Assembly (NCBI GenBank): GCA_030734395.1 | Contig: JAUZTG010000020.1 | Location: 744,001 to 808,000 of the forward strand | From: Sarocladium kiliense | Taxonomy: Eukaryota; Ascomycota; Sordariomycetes; Hypocreales; Sarocladiaceae | Direction of reading: 5' to 3' | DNA length: 64,000 nucleotides | In this document: positions 1 to 10,906 of the stretch, in pieces | Layout of the letters: each line of letters begins with the position of its first letter | Position numbering within the stretch: the stretch's first letter is position 1 | Notes under the pieces: model-generated | Database searches by the model: none | What the model saw: only the letters and a program-made list of their open reading frames with translations | What the model was told of the DNA's origin: nothing | Position numbers and translations under genes: made by a program

Positions 1-55
1 TAGTACCCTCGCGGGCAGCGGCCTTCTTCTCGTTGCCGCCGGTTTCATTGCCCTC
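1..55 (-). CDS. Partial exon of an unidentified gene running off the left edge
   Basis: On the minus strand a good acceptor (TCCTTACAG, ending at 56) is followed by 55 bases open to the window edge. One frame has mostly C or G at third positions and reads EGNETGGNEKKAAAREGT. A second frame is also open, so the phase is not proven. The fragment is too short to assign a family. The alternative is that this is chance sequence. Confidence 0.3.
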
Positions 56-1704
56 CTGTAAGGAGAGCACTTGATCGGCGACCTGAGGTCTGGAATAGCA
101 TGGAGGCAGTCCTCGGTCACCTGGTAGCCCTGGAGACACTGGGTTGACCGCAGGGAGAAAGAACAGGACTGTCTCCCTTACTGCTTTCTGTTCCAAACCG
201 ACGACCTTCAACGAGTTTCACGAACTGCGCGGGCGGGTTGCGAGGCAGTTCATTGGGGCGCTTTTCCAATATTCCAACAACGCAATGTTTGGGTATGCAT
301 GGTCTATGGCCGAAACACCTTGTCAAGTCCCCTCTTCTTGTCTTTTTCTTTGGACTGCTTGCTTCCCGCACCACTTTGCTGCGTTTTTCTCCTTGTCTTG
401 TTTTATATTACACCCCCTGTGCGTTTTTTTCTAAGTTGATGATATCCCCCATTCTCCGACGTTGGACATGTAAGAAGATTGACTCGCGTCGTTCTTCTTT
501 TTGAAAGCGGGAGTTGAGTGCGTTCATCTGGGGAAAAGGAGGGAGGGTGATGAGAATCGGGAAGTTTCTTCTCTTTGTTCGGTACATCTATTCCCCCCTT
601 TGACTACATATTACTTCTATTCTGGCTGCAGACGAAACCACCCGGGGGAAGGGCTTTGGTCCAAACTGGGATATTTCGTCTTGTGGCCTGTACCTATTTT
701 TCTCTTCAAAGGCCCTGGTAGACAAATATTACTCAACATTGCAAACGACCCATGTCCCTAACTCGCTCCAAGTGCTCTGAAGACCTGATGCGCTGACCAT
801 CTCGGACCTCAACCAGAGCGTCGTCAAAACTTTGTTTACTTTTCTCTCCTTTCGGCAGCTAGCTCACCCAATCGCGCCGCGTCGCTCCGTCGACTGGAAT
901 GTAGATCCGGGTGGCCAAGCGGTCTTTCGGACGTTGCCTCGGTCGGGCTCTGGAACTCTAAACTCTGGAACCCTATGCTGAGCCCTCCCGCCTTTTTCAC
1001 GCTCTAGCGGTTCGCAGGACAAACAGAGGTGAGACAGTTCGGCTTTATTTCTCCTGGTGTGCTGTCAGCTTCTTTTCGGGATCGGGGCTGAGACATGCGG
1101 GCTTGGAGAAGTGGCTTGGGATAGGTATGTTTCGCGTTGGAGAGACGCGGTTTTGAGGTGAGGACGGCATGATGAGATCGCGAGGTGGGAGGTTGTGGCT
1201 TTGAGATGGTATGGGGAGAGTTGGTGGTTATGCATTGGACGTGTTTGGGGTCTTGGGTTTGCTAGGAGGAGTGAAGAGAAGGCAGAAGAGGATCGCGATG
1301 ACCCGATGGAATCCGTACTGACGCGAGTTTGCCCACATAGGAGAAACGAGATAGTAGCTGGAGATCATCCGAAAGCGTTCCGTGAAGTCTATGCAGGCGA
1401 ATGGCCATTTTGCCATGCCGTCATCGCCTGCGACTCTTCCAGCTATCCATTGCCATCCAATCAGTTCTTCCACTTTGACATGTCTCACTGAGCCGCAGCT
1501 CCCACAGCAACCTGTAGACACGTGACGTCCTTCAAGAGAAACAGTTCCTGTTGTATTTCTTCGCTTGTAATATTCCTAATGATGTTTCGCCTCCTCTTCT
1601 AGTATCATTTCCTCACAAGATTCTCGTTATCCTCGCACGTGCCGGGCCAACCCACTCTCTACAAAGAAGGGGGACATGGGGACTGGCAGGAAAGGTGTCT
1701 TTCT
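56..1704. other. Intergenic, no gene recognised
   Basis: Several open frames of 70-100 codons occur on both strands, but none has a recognisable motif, splice pattern or consistent codon bias. The stretch probably holds the 5' region of the gene leaving the left edge and the 3' flank of the acyl-CoA-binding protein gene. A tRNA-like A-box string near 897-908 has no matching B box. Confidence 0.5.
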
Positions 1705-2166
1705 TTAAGCACCAACAGCCTCGGGCTCCTTGTTCTCGTCGTAGCCGCAAGAAGCCTTGAGCTTCTCGACGAGGGCAACGTACTTCTCCTGTGCCTGGTC
1801 GGGGGTGGTGCCGTCATCGACGATAGCTTGCCAGGCGTTCTTCTTGGCCTTGCCCTGTTGGAGGAGACAGTGCGTTAGTTTGGGAGTTTCTTGGCAACCG
1901 GTGCAGAGCAGGCATTGGGATGACGTACCTTGAGATCGAACATGCCCGGGGAGGGGGCCTTGGAGATGTCCTCGCCGGTGGCGACCTTGTAGAGACCTGT
2001 AGGAGTTGCGATCAGTTGCCTGCCTGTGGTGGGAGCTGAGGGAGCGGATAAGTGTCGCGCTTAACGCACCGTAGAGCTCGAGAAGGTCGTCGTTGCTGGG
2101 CTTGGAAGTGAGCTTCTTGGAGTCGACAACAGCCTTCTTGAAGGCCTCGCTCTGAGGGGCAGCCAT
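1705..2166 (-). CDS. Acyl-CoA-binding protein (ACBP)
   Basis: This is a small cytosolic carrier that binds medium- and long-chain acyl-CoA esters and buffers the acyl-CoA pool. The exons are 2166-2070, 1996-1929 and 1854-1705, giving 104 aa, close to the usual 86-105. The junctions rebuild the family core: DDLLELYG joins LYKVATGEDISKAPSPGMFD, then LKGKAKKNAWQ. The conserved YKQAT-like helix (here LYKVATGED) and the KAKxNAW motif that contacts CoA are both present. There is no signal peptide or membrane segment. The introns (73 and 74 bp) have normal GT..AG ends. The start is the only ATG in frame before the first helix. The gene lies next to, and on the same strand as, the first regulator of the catabolic block, but it is a housekeeping gene and probably unrelated to it. 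Confidence 0.93.
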   Translation of the reverse strand: MAAPQSEAFKKAVVDSKKLTSKPSNDDLLELYGALSATLIRSLSSHHRQATDRNSYRSLQGRHRRGHLQGPLPGHVRSQGTSSQCLLCTGCQETPKLTHCLLQQGKAKKNAWQAIVDDGTTPDQAQEKYVALVEKLKASCGYDENKEPEAVGA

Positions 2167-2892
2167 GATCTAGATCGACGAAGCGAGGGGTTGTCAGCTT
2201 CGAGAAGGAAGTGGGGGTGGTGCGTTGTCTTGGAAAAGGGCTCGTTCGCATGCGACGGAAGATGGTTATTGGGCGAACGTACGATGGTAGTTTGGGGGGG
2301 TGAAGGTCGTTTGTGGGGGAGAATAGTTTGAAGTTGAGGGTTATGACGATGGGAGAAGAGAGAAAGGAGGGGAGGATGGACGTCGTTGGGAGGTTTTGTT
2401 GAGGATTGGAGACTGGGGGACTGGGTCAAGTGGGATTGCGGTCGGCGCGGGGTCACACTGGGAGTAGCACACAGTGTAGCGCAGTGTCTGGTGACGACAG
2501 GCACAAGCTGGAGGGGCGACGATCTCCTGACTACTGGTCAAGCCCGCTTAAGGTAGTGCTAGTGCCACCGTTGCTTAAACCTGGACCTAGGTTTGGGGGT
2601 TCACAGTCCTCGGGGACATGTCAGCCGCTGCACGTCTGAGTAAGATGTGTATTATTCCCCAAACAGGCAGAAGTCTTTCAGGGTCTATCGGCTGTGATCC
2701 GTCTTCCCACATCGGAGAGATCTATGCTTGGAGGCCGTGGTCAGCATTACCTACCACTCAGTGGTACCTCGCGATGGCCGATTCAGGCTAGCCCAGTTGC
2801 TGCCTTACCGAGGCTCACAGTTGAATTGCAGCAGCCAGCACCAGCCACATACCAGCCGCAGCTTGTGCTGGCCAGAACGTGTGCACACTGTA
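2167..2892. other. Intergenic; ACBP promoter and 3' flank of the regulator
   Basis: No gene is recognised. Overlapping frames on both strands have no motif. The C/T-rich tract on the minus strand just upstream of 2166 looks like the ACBP promoter and leader. Confidence 0.5.
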
Positions 2893-5104
2893 TCAGAAGG
2901 TGTCGACATCCATCAGGAATTCCCAGCCTGCGTCAACGTTCATTGACGTTTCCTCCAAATGGTACAGGAAGCCTAGCTCTGGGGCATCGCTGTATTGCTC
3001 CATCACCGACGACGTTTGTAAATACGCGTCACTCGGTAGCCCCAGGGCTGTGCTCACGGACGGCACGATGCTTGGGGGCGTAAGATGAGCAGACGAAGAG
3101 GGAGTTTGGGAATGAATCGCATCGACACCAGTCTCCGACGAAGTCGCCCCAGAGTTCAGATACTTCTGCGATGCTGCCTCAGAGGTCTGGATGTTCTTTC
3201 TAGAGACGGTGCCAAAGAAGGGTATTCGGACTTCTCCCCCGTCCTTACTCGAGCTCGAGAGTAGCACCGTGAGCGTCCTGCAACATTGAGAAGCAATTGG
3301 ATCCTTCTCCCGACTTTCAAGTGTCTGGAAATGCCGGATCAATGCAAGGACTGCATCCATGTCGCCGCCAGAATCCACCGATTTCGGATGGCGGGTATGT
3401 GAGCAACCCAAGAGCAGTACAATGGCTGCTGTGAATGCCATGAAGTCAACAAGCTTGCACTCAGACGCACTCGATCCCTCTGTTCGACTACAAAGAGTAA
3501 GATAACGTCTGAGCAGCTCGCGTGCTGCTCCGCTGCCGGCGCGTCGAGCGATTGAGCTGTATCCAAGATCCTCAGGGCCGCTGAAGAAAGGCAGATAAAT
3601 GTATATTCTGAGGTGGAAGAAGAATATTTGCAAATGCAGCTGCACCCACACTTCCTCCCTATCGTCGGTCTCACGAGAAGGCTGAATTGGGAGCTCCCAC
3701 CAGCTTGAGGGGAAAACTGCGGCAAGCTCGCTCATCTGCTCATCCAGCTGCAAAGTCGTGGAGAAGCGATCCTTGGCTGTCGACAAATTCCGATCCACAG
3801 TCTTGCCGCTTATCACGGCAACTCCAATGCTGATAGGCGAGTTCCAGTACTCGTACACGTTCTCGGACTCCTGCTGCAGAAGTTCCTGATGGTGCAGGTC
3901 GTTGAAGCCGTATGGCAAACCAAGGAACAGGCTCATCATGCGGTCTCCACGGTAGAGGGACAGCCACAGTCGCCTCTTAGTTTTCGACCGAAGGCAGGCT
4001 TGATATAAGTCCTTCGACAATAGTCAGCTTCGAGCATTAACTCTCCGGAGGCTGGGTCTTCACATACAGTCAGCTGTGCAACGACTACACCTCTGCGCCA
4101 GATCATCCAAGATCTCCTCGCTTGTCCCTCGTCAGCATAGAGAATGGCGAGCAAGATCAGGCATTCCAAGCCTTCTACTGTGGACACATAAGCCATATCA
4201 GAGACGACGAGTCGATTGACCAGTGCGTAAAGATGAGGCGCATCCTCTTCGCAAGAGAAGGCGTACGCAATTGCGATTGTACCAACTTCTGAAGGTCGAT
4301 TGCTCGTATAGTTCCTCTGAACGAACTCCGGGAAAGACTCAACAGGAACCTCGGAAGCACCACGCACAGCATTGTGAACCCTCACCCACCAGTCGGCATG
4401 CTCCAGTGCGACTCTCATTATCAAATCGTAAGGAGGCATTTCTGCTCGCAGTGACTCGCATGTGAGCTTCTCATGATCTAGTGAGGGCGGCGCCGGACAA
4501 GTGCATCCATGCTTACTGCACTTGTCCCCATGGCCGCTACACCGTGTCAAGCTGTCGTTCGCTCCGCGTGATGATGCAGAGCCCACAGGGGAATCTCCTG
4601 TAGCCACGGAGTCGGAAAGCTGTATTGCCTGTTAAAGCCCAGTGGATCTAGAATAGCCATGTTCAAACTCACTCCAGATCCATCCAAGACGGCGATGAAT
4701 GGTGCTCTTCGATCTGTAGTGCTGTTCTCCAGGACATCTGAGCCCCGAAGATCATTGGTCTTGTTTCTAGTTGTGCTCCGGCGCTCGAACTCCCTGCTTT
4801 TCCCAGGCTCACGTTCCGGCAGTCGCCGACGAACCTGCAGCGGTCCACCATCGCCACTCTGGTTTATACACTCTGTGCCCCGGGACTTGCAGTTGAAACA
4901 CACGGAGCTGCCCGACATCAAGTCACACCGAATCTTTCGACGTCGACCTGCTTACACGGTTGAGTTGATACGATAGTCCCCGAGATGTAGCGAAGCGGGA
5001 AACTCACATTCTGTGCAGCTGTGGGTACCCTTCCGCATAGCCTTACTCCGCGGAGGAGTCGAGGACGATAAGGTGGAAGTCTTCAGGGCTTCTTCTCGAG
5101 CCAT
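2893..5104 (-). CDS. Zn2Cys6 transcription factor with fungal-specific middle domain
   Basis: A nuclear DNA-binding regulator of 683 aa. Exons are 5104-5008, 4947-4673, 4628-4068 and 4011-2893. The first intron sits inside the zinc cluster. Splicing gives CTECRRRKIRC followed by VCFNCKSRGTEC, that is C-x2-C-x6-C-x8-C-x2-C-x6-C near residues 25-55. The fungal-specific middle domain appears after the third intron as a stretch with RRLWLSLYRGDRMMSLFLG, the usual helix of that domain. The first ATG in frame (5104, MAREEALK) was chosen. The 44 bp intron at 4629-4672 is near the minimum size for fungi. The gene is divergent from the SDR across a 474 bp region full of inverted repeats. Because it sits at the edge of the catabolic block it is a candidate local regulator, but that is inference. 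Confidence 0.88.
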
Positions 5105-5578
5105 TGCGTAAGCTTTCTGGAGTGAATTGACAAGCACCGCAGTTTGGTGTAGTTGATAGACCGAGTTGTCGCGAGGAGGCGGGCGGCTGGCAGATTCGTC
5201 CGCGGACGAAATCGCTTACAAACCACTCTGCTCCGCCACGGTTCACCTTGGTGATGTGAGCGAATCTCACCACACGGACGAATTATAAGAAAACGTCCAT
5301 TTACGGTGAAAGATAGCTCAGGGATGTGACGGCCCGACTAATTCGCACGAGGATTTCACTCGTGCGCGGTCGAGCTTGGTCGAATAGGTAGAGAAAGGCA
5401 CCTAAACTGGGAAGCGACTCCGACGCTTCATGGTATAAAAGCTCGTCGTCTCATTCCACAACGAGATGGGATTGAACGATAGCCACACGTCTTTCATTCC
5501 AGCCTTCTCGATCATAATATTCGCTCGGCCAGCTCTTTCTTCTTAGTTCTCTGAAGTTCAAACGCCCCTGACGTGAAC
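5105..5578. promoter_or_regulatory. Divergent promoter between the Zn2Cys6 factor and the SDR
   Basis: This 474 bp region carries several exact inverted repeats: TTCGTCCGCGGACGAA (5195-5210), TCACC-TT-GGTGA (5243-5254), GTGAG-N5-CTCAC (5256-5270) and CGCACGAG-N7-CTCGTGCG (5344-5366). A further half copy, CGGACGAATT, lies at 5275-5284. A TATA-like TATAAAAG at 5434-5441 lies about 140 bp before the SDR start. CGG-containing palindromes are typical Zn2Cys6 targets, so autoregulation or control by a cluster factor is plausible. Confidence 0.6.
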
Positions 5579-6569
5579 ATGGCTCCGCTGGTATGGCTCG
5601 TCACAGGAGCTTCGGCCGGCATTGGTGCTGCACTCGTGGATGAGGCTGTCCGACGGGGAGATAAGGTCATCGCTACGAACAGACAGGTTGAACAAATGGC
5701 GGAACGTGCTTCTGAGAACATATCGCTTCTCGAGCTTGACGTTACCTCCGGTCCGAAGGTCATCGCAAGCAAAGTCGAGGAGGCCTGGAAGATATTTGGA
5801 CACATCGATGTTCTGGTAAACAATGCCGGAACTTTCGTAATTGCACCATTCGAGGATATAAGGTATGCCAAATCCTCGTCGAGGTGATGTCCTGTTCACT
5901 GTGATCAGCAGCAATGGCTCACCTTGCATCTGTAGTGCGGATGTCGCTCATCGCATGTTTCAAACCAACCTCTTCGGTCATCTCGAGATGACACGGGCTA
6001 TTCTCCCATTCTTCCGTAAGCAAGGCTCGGGCTGCATCACGTTCACGTCCTCGAACCAAATCTGGGGCAATCTCCCGTACACCTCACTGTACAACATGAC
6101 CAAATCTGCAACCAGCTCCTTCGCTGAGTGCTTGCACAAAGAGGTGTCGTCGCTTGGCATTCGTTGCGTTGCATTCGAATGCGGTGGTGCTGCTACACGC
6201 TTCTTCGAACCGCGTGAGAAGGACCAAGCCGCGGGTCACAATACCGCCAGCGGCCCGAGCGAGGCATATGTGCCTGGTGTAACCGCTATATCCAACACAT
6301 TGGTTGAATGGGGAATGCCCCCGGGGGATCCAGCCAAGATGGCAACGGCCATGGTTAATGTGGTCCGAGATGAGGGCAATGCGAAGGGAAGAACTTGGTC
6401 TTCGCGCATTGCGCTGGGATCAGATGCCGTCCGATGGGCGAGGCTTAAGGCACGACATGAGTCCTTGGTTCTGGATCGATGGGAAACCATTTCTGTGCAG
6501 ACAGATCGTGATGGTGCGGTCTTATCTGAAGCTTTGGATCCATATGTCTGGATGCCTGGGGCCCTGTAA
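5579..6569 (+). CDS. Short-chain dehydrogenase/reductase (classical SDR)
   Basis: An NAD(P)-dependent oxidoreductase of 305 aa; the substrate is unknown. Exons are 5579-5862 and 5936-6569 with a 73 bp intron. The N-terminal cofactor motif is TGASAGIG (residues 8-15). DVLVNNAG follows at about residue 80, and the active site has a Ser in ITFTSSNQIWG and the YxxxK pair as YNMTK. The first ATG (MAPLVWLVTGASAG) fits the usual SDR start; an upstream GTG in frame is ignored. The C-terminal extension (about 245-305) is longer than in minimal SDRs. It faces the Zn2Cys6 gene across a palindrome-rich promoter and converges on the permease. In this context it could act on an arylacetaldehyde or arylethanol, for example reversible reduction of phenylacetaldehyde. 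Nothing in the sequence fixes the substrate. Confidence 0.9.
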
Positions 6570-6781
6570 AGCAGACGTTTCGTTGCTCCCCTCATAGGAT
6601 CACATTTGATACCAGTTAGGAGGTTGAGTTCTAAGGAACATGAGGGGTGCTCTTCAGAATCACAATATGAGGTATTACTTGATGATCTTAGGGGCAAATG
6701 TTCTGAGGCTCGACAGAGACAGAGCTTGACTAATGTCGCCAACATGGTATTATCCTACGTACATGCCTTCTCTTCATACTT

Positions 6782-8677
6782 CTACTCCACGACAGGGTCG
6801 TCCACATCGGCAAGATCCTGATACGGCACTTGGAACTTGCCTTTGCCTCCTCCTAGATAGTAGTAAGCAGTGCCGAACAGGCCCCAGCCGACCAAGACAA
6901 CCGAGGAGTAGTTCATATTGGCGGCTGTTACGGGTAGACCCAGCGGGAACATGCTAAACACAACGACCACCACGATCCACGCGACTGAAGAGATATTGAC
7001 GAAGTACCCGGTAGGCTTGGAGAGAGCAAATGCGCCATAGTGGCTCCTGGGAAGTCTTGGTCTCCCGCATACAATCATGTAGCAGATTGGCACGACGTGA
7101 GCGAGATAGGAGCCAATAATCGCCAATGACAGTACGGCGTTGAAAGCTGTGACGTTACCCAAGTACAGAAGACCGAGGAGGATCTGAAGCACTGTGGCGA
7201 CGATGATGGCTCTTACAGGAACCTGGAGTTTCGGATGGACATGGCTGAAGTAGTTCGAGAAAGGAACGCCACTGTCGCGAGCGAATGCCCATAGTGTCCG
7301 AGATGTAGATGCCAGTGCTGCTATCGTGCCGGCGATTGCGATAATGGAAGGAATCAAAGACAGGATAATAGTCCCAACCTTGGACTTCGTGACATCCAAG
7401 AAGATCTGAATGAATGGGAATCCGGTTGGTGTTGCAAGAAGGGATTCAAGAGGGCTCGTCGAATACAAGAGCATAATCGTGTAGCCAAATCCTAGGATGC
7501 CGTTGAGACCAACACCACCTAACATAGCCAAAGGCACATTACGGCTGGCATTGGGCAGCTCTTCGGCCAAGTGACAGGCTGCATCGTACCTGCAAAGTGA
7601 GGGTCTATGTTAGGATCGGCTCGGATACTCATAGGACATAAGCGGTGTATAGACGTACCCAAGCATCGGAAATACTGCGCTTTGAAGCCCAATCAGCCAT
7701 GAAACGCCATCACTACCCCAGCCGCTGCTGTTGACAACGTCTGTAAAGACAAACGCACTGGAGTTCTTCTCGCTCATGACTCCAAGAGTGATCATGACAC
7801 CGATGAAGCCAACAATGTGCAAGACTCCTAGAGTAGAAGCTTCGTTAGTGTAGGTTCTCAGGATGAGTAAGTTGAAAGTTGAGATTACCAGCAGCCAAGT
7901 TGACATTAGGCAAGAGCCTGACACCGAACAGGTTCACTATAGCAGCATAGACTAGGACAGCCCAGTAGAATAGCATGCCTTGCCATCGAGGACGATCATA
8001 CGATTCATTTGTAATGACAATGAGGGATTGCAGTTGAAGGCCAGCGGCAAAAGCCGCGGATGCAGCTACTACGAGTTGGCCACTGACTGCAATCCAACCT
8101 GTCGCCCAAGACGCAATGGCACGGTGCTTTCGCGGTGCAAGAACCGCAACCCAGTGATATTGTCCTAGTACGAGCCAGCTGAGTCAGTTTCAAGTGGACA
8201 TATCATATCGAGATGTTCAAAGTGCGAGACGAACCTCCGGCGGTCGGGTAGATTGAAGCTATCTCGCAGAGAGACAAGACGATGCACATGGTTCCTACGA
8301 AAGCAATGATGCTGAACAGCGGTCAGCTTTGACTTCAAGTGGGCTGCTACAGTCCTTCGAGCTGTGAAAGACATGAACAGGGAAATGGTAACATACTAAT
8401 TATAGAAGAGACAAGGAGGTCCCCCGCTGATCAGAGCCGAGGAGATCACTGTTGACAAGGCTTCCCATGTTGCCATCAAGCACATCACAAGAGAACCCAA
8501 GGCCAGGACGGAGAAGCCACGGACAAGCTCTTGCTTGTGTCCCAACTGCGCCAATCTGGCTTCATCAGTAACGACCGCCAGTGGGCGAGACGTCGTAGAC
8601 TCGAGGTCATTCCAGTTGGCCTTGAGACTGCTATGGCTGTCAGCCATGATGTTGCTTTTATGATCAGGTTGTGACAT
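6782..8677 (-). CDS. APC-superfamily amine/GABA-type permease
   Basis: A plasma-membrane transporter of the amino acid/choline/GABA family, 536 aa. Exons are 8677-8397, 8311-8235, 8164-7889, 7827-7659 and 7589-6782. Splicing restores the family sequence SGGPPCLFYN, then IIAFVGTMCIVLSLCEIAS, then IYPTAGGQYHWVAVLAP. This is the GGPxxLIYG and YPTAGGQYHW signature of the Uga4/Hnm1 branch. About twelve hydrophobic helices follow, with a helix VPWNxP-equivalent region and ASTSRTLWAFARDSGVPF, also characteristic. The start at 8677 gives a cytosolic N-terminus of about 60 residues. The gene is divergent from the MoaF-domain gene. Next to an amine oxidase and arylacetate genes, uptake of an aromatic amine or amino acid is the likely role; the family also carries GABA, choline and polyamines. 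Confidence 0.9.
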
Positions 8678-9603
8678 TGGAGGCGATGACAGAGACTCGT
8701 ATTGCTGAAACTAAAGGACCGAGAACTCGGAAGTACCTGAAGAGGGTAGACAAGGTGGGATAGATGGCAGTTGACTGCATCTGGAGGACCGCAGCTATTT
8801 GAAGTGACTGTAACCAACGTATCAAGGAACCGGCATGAGTATGCCATGGGTCGAGATAGGACGAAGACTGATAGGAACGCGATGTGTCCCTTACCGACGT
8901 CCGTCCTTACCGCAGTTATCTCCACGTCCAAGAATGCAGCCACACCTCGTCTGCAAGGTCGAGCTAAAGCCCACTCGGACCAAGATAAGCCAAACAAGAC
9001 TAGTGAATGCCGACCCTCCAGAATGACAGCCTCAAATATGGGGTCCCCAGACTTGGGAGCGACTCACGGCGGCTTGCGTTGTCGATGCTGGGGAAAAGCG
9101 CGGGGAAATGAATTGCATTACAAATAGATTCGTGACTTCTGGCTCCTTAGGAAACACAGGAACCTTTCGCAGTTTCGTAAGTTCTTGTGGTATTTGCAGT
9201 AGCTAATACGCTGAAGATGCGACTAGTACATACCTGGGTCTAAAGCTGAGCTGTTGTGGAGCAGAAAGGGAATCAAGTTCCGAGCTCCGAGCCTGACGTT
9301 CCGAGCACGGTCGACACTAGTTGGGCGGACTTCCTCCGATATCAGTACTATGTTGAGGGACATTCACGCGATAGCTAAAGAGTTTCCTGACTCGACTCCT
9401 CTTGATTGTCCGCGGCGTCCGATAACGATCGTGGAGGTTCCCTAGACTGACCCTCCGGTAGAAATATAGATATATCACAAGAGCCGCGAGACAACAGCCC
9501 ATCCATTGCAAACAACTATTACTGTTGGAACTCATGAATCACAGCGATCTCTGCGCCAACACTGTTGTCGTTCATCCCCAAGTTTGGTTACACATCAAAA
9601 GCC
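8678..9603. promoter_or_regulatory. Divergent promoter between the permease and the MoaF-domain gene
   Basis: A 926 bp region without a convincing gene. Frames at about 8771-9127 on the plus strand have no recognisable motif. It must hold both promoters. I see no clear TATA box or strong palindrome here. Confidence 0.5.
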
Positions 9604-10422
9604 ATGTCTACTGAAGTAAGAAACGAAGGCTTTGTGCCGCAGGGCGAATGGCCCACTCTGCACGAAATGGCTGAAGGTTTCTCTGAGCATCTCATGGACG
9701 CCTCAGCATATTTGGCTGGGAAAGTTGTCGAGCACTCACTTGACAATGGGTGGCGAGTCAAGCATGAATTCCTGGACGCCAACAATCTGCGTTGGACTAT
9801 GCTGGAAGGTGAGGAAGCTGGGTCGTCTGGCGATGCGGAGTATCAAGCCTATGAGGTCCGACCAGGTATCTTCCTAGTAGACTTCTACAAGGCAGACCAC
9901 GACCAACTAGTCACCCTTGTATATCAGCCATCAACTGGTCAGCTCAAGGTTGCTGTCTCAGGTTTCGTGGATAAGGAGGGTGGAGAGCGACGCACCTGGA
10001 CCAACTTCTTAGACGCGACCAAGGAGGAGGATCGCTCGGTCACTGCGTTTCCGCGCTCTGCCGAGCTGGTCGGAAAGCACGTCTTGTACAGATACACTCC
10101 GAGAGACGCCTATCAGCACTTCTATGTCTCTCCCGGAATCGTCATGTGGCATTGCGTCGCTGGCACGGAAAAGGACGTCGCCGATGCCGAGGAGAGTCGG
10201 GTATACAAGCTATCCGACGACTTGTACCTCCTCTTCTGGACCGAGACTGTTATGCCGGTCGAATCAATCGTGGTGATTGACCTCAAGGAGCTTCGCTCAA
10301 CAGGGCGATTCCTATGCTGGGACCCTAAGCCGCAGTCCAAGGTCCATGTTCGTTTTGGTTCTCAGGCGACTCTGATAAATGAGTCTGATGTTGCTGCCGA
10401 GTTGGCTAAGCCGCTGAGATAG
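9604..10422 (+). CDS. MoaF-domain protein
   Basis: A single-exon protein of 272 aa with an N-terminal and a C-terminal MoaF-like beta-barrel half. The first half contains LRWTMLEGEEAG and then YEVRPGIFLVDFYKADHDQL (residues about 75-105). The second half repeats the plan with VLYRYTPRDAYQHFYVSPG and LYLLFWTETVMPVESIVVID. There is no signal peptide or transmembrane segment. The biochemical role of the family is not settled. From memory, bacterial MoaF was named for a monoamine-inducible protein in Klebsiella, and the family is mislabelled molybdenum cofactor factor F in some resources. Finding it in a fungal block with an amine oxidase and an amine permease supports a monoamine-related role. 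The first ATG (MSTEVRNEG) was chosen; the alternative upstream TTG is not credible in a fungus. Confidence 0.8.
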   Translation: MSTEVRNEGFVPQGEWPTLHEMAEGFSEHLMDASAYLAGKVVEHSLDNGWRVKHEFLDANNLRWTMLEGEEAGSSGDAEYQAYEVRPGIFLVDFYKADHDQLVTLVYQPSTGQLKVAVSGFVDKEGGERRTWTNFLDATKEEDRSVTAFPRSAELVGKHVLYRYTPRDAYQHFYVSPGIVMWHCVAGTEKDVADAEESRVYKLSDDLYLLFWTETVMPVESIVVIDLKELRSTGRFLCWDPKPQSKVHVRFGSQATLINESDVAAELAKPLR

Positions 10423-10906
10423 GGTCAAACACCCGTCAGATTCCGAAGGCATCAAGGATTCGTTGTGACAGAGTTCAGAGTTCAGTGTCGTTCATGGACT
10501 GTATCGGAACAGGGCGTACATTTAGATTGATAGGTTATCTGAATGGAAACAATTATCTGGTTTGAACGAAGCCTCTGGTGCCTAACGAACGGCCTCTAAA
10601 TGGGCAAGCGAGAAGAAAATTCTGAGATGAGGTCGGCTCGCAAACAGTTCTTTCATTCCTTTTGAGAGTAGGGCAAGGCAGCGCAGAAGGCCAAGGGGGA
10701 AACATCATTCAAAGAGATCGTCCACAAATCTCTAGGCTGATTCGTAAAATGTACTCCAAAAATCAAGCGAGTCTTCCACAAGAGTGTCCATATCACTGGT
10801 ATGATCAACTGAAGTAACGAGATATCTAGTCTCGCCGACATCAGGGTGATACTATTGAAGCCCTTACTCAGGGCCAGCTCTTGAGAGACACAGTATGGTA
10901 AGTAGT
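10423..10906. other. Convergent 3' flanks
   Basis: Space between the stop of the MoaF-domain gene and the stop of the aldehyde dehydrogenase gene. No gene is seen; it is expected to hold two 3' UTRs and poly(A) sites. Confidence 0.5.

Noticed and set aside
897..1020. A tRNA-like A-box string (GGGTGGCCAAGCGGTC)
   Set aside because: No matching B box or acceptor pairing at the right distance; the GGTTCG near 1008 does not complete the motif.
2406..3083. Plus-strand open frames of 70-130 codons
   Set aside because: The right part is antisense to the regulator exon; the left part has no motif or codon bias.
8771..9127. 118-codon plus-strand frame between permease and MoaF-domain gene
   Set aside because: No recognisable domain; it overlaps the expected promoters of two divergent genes.
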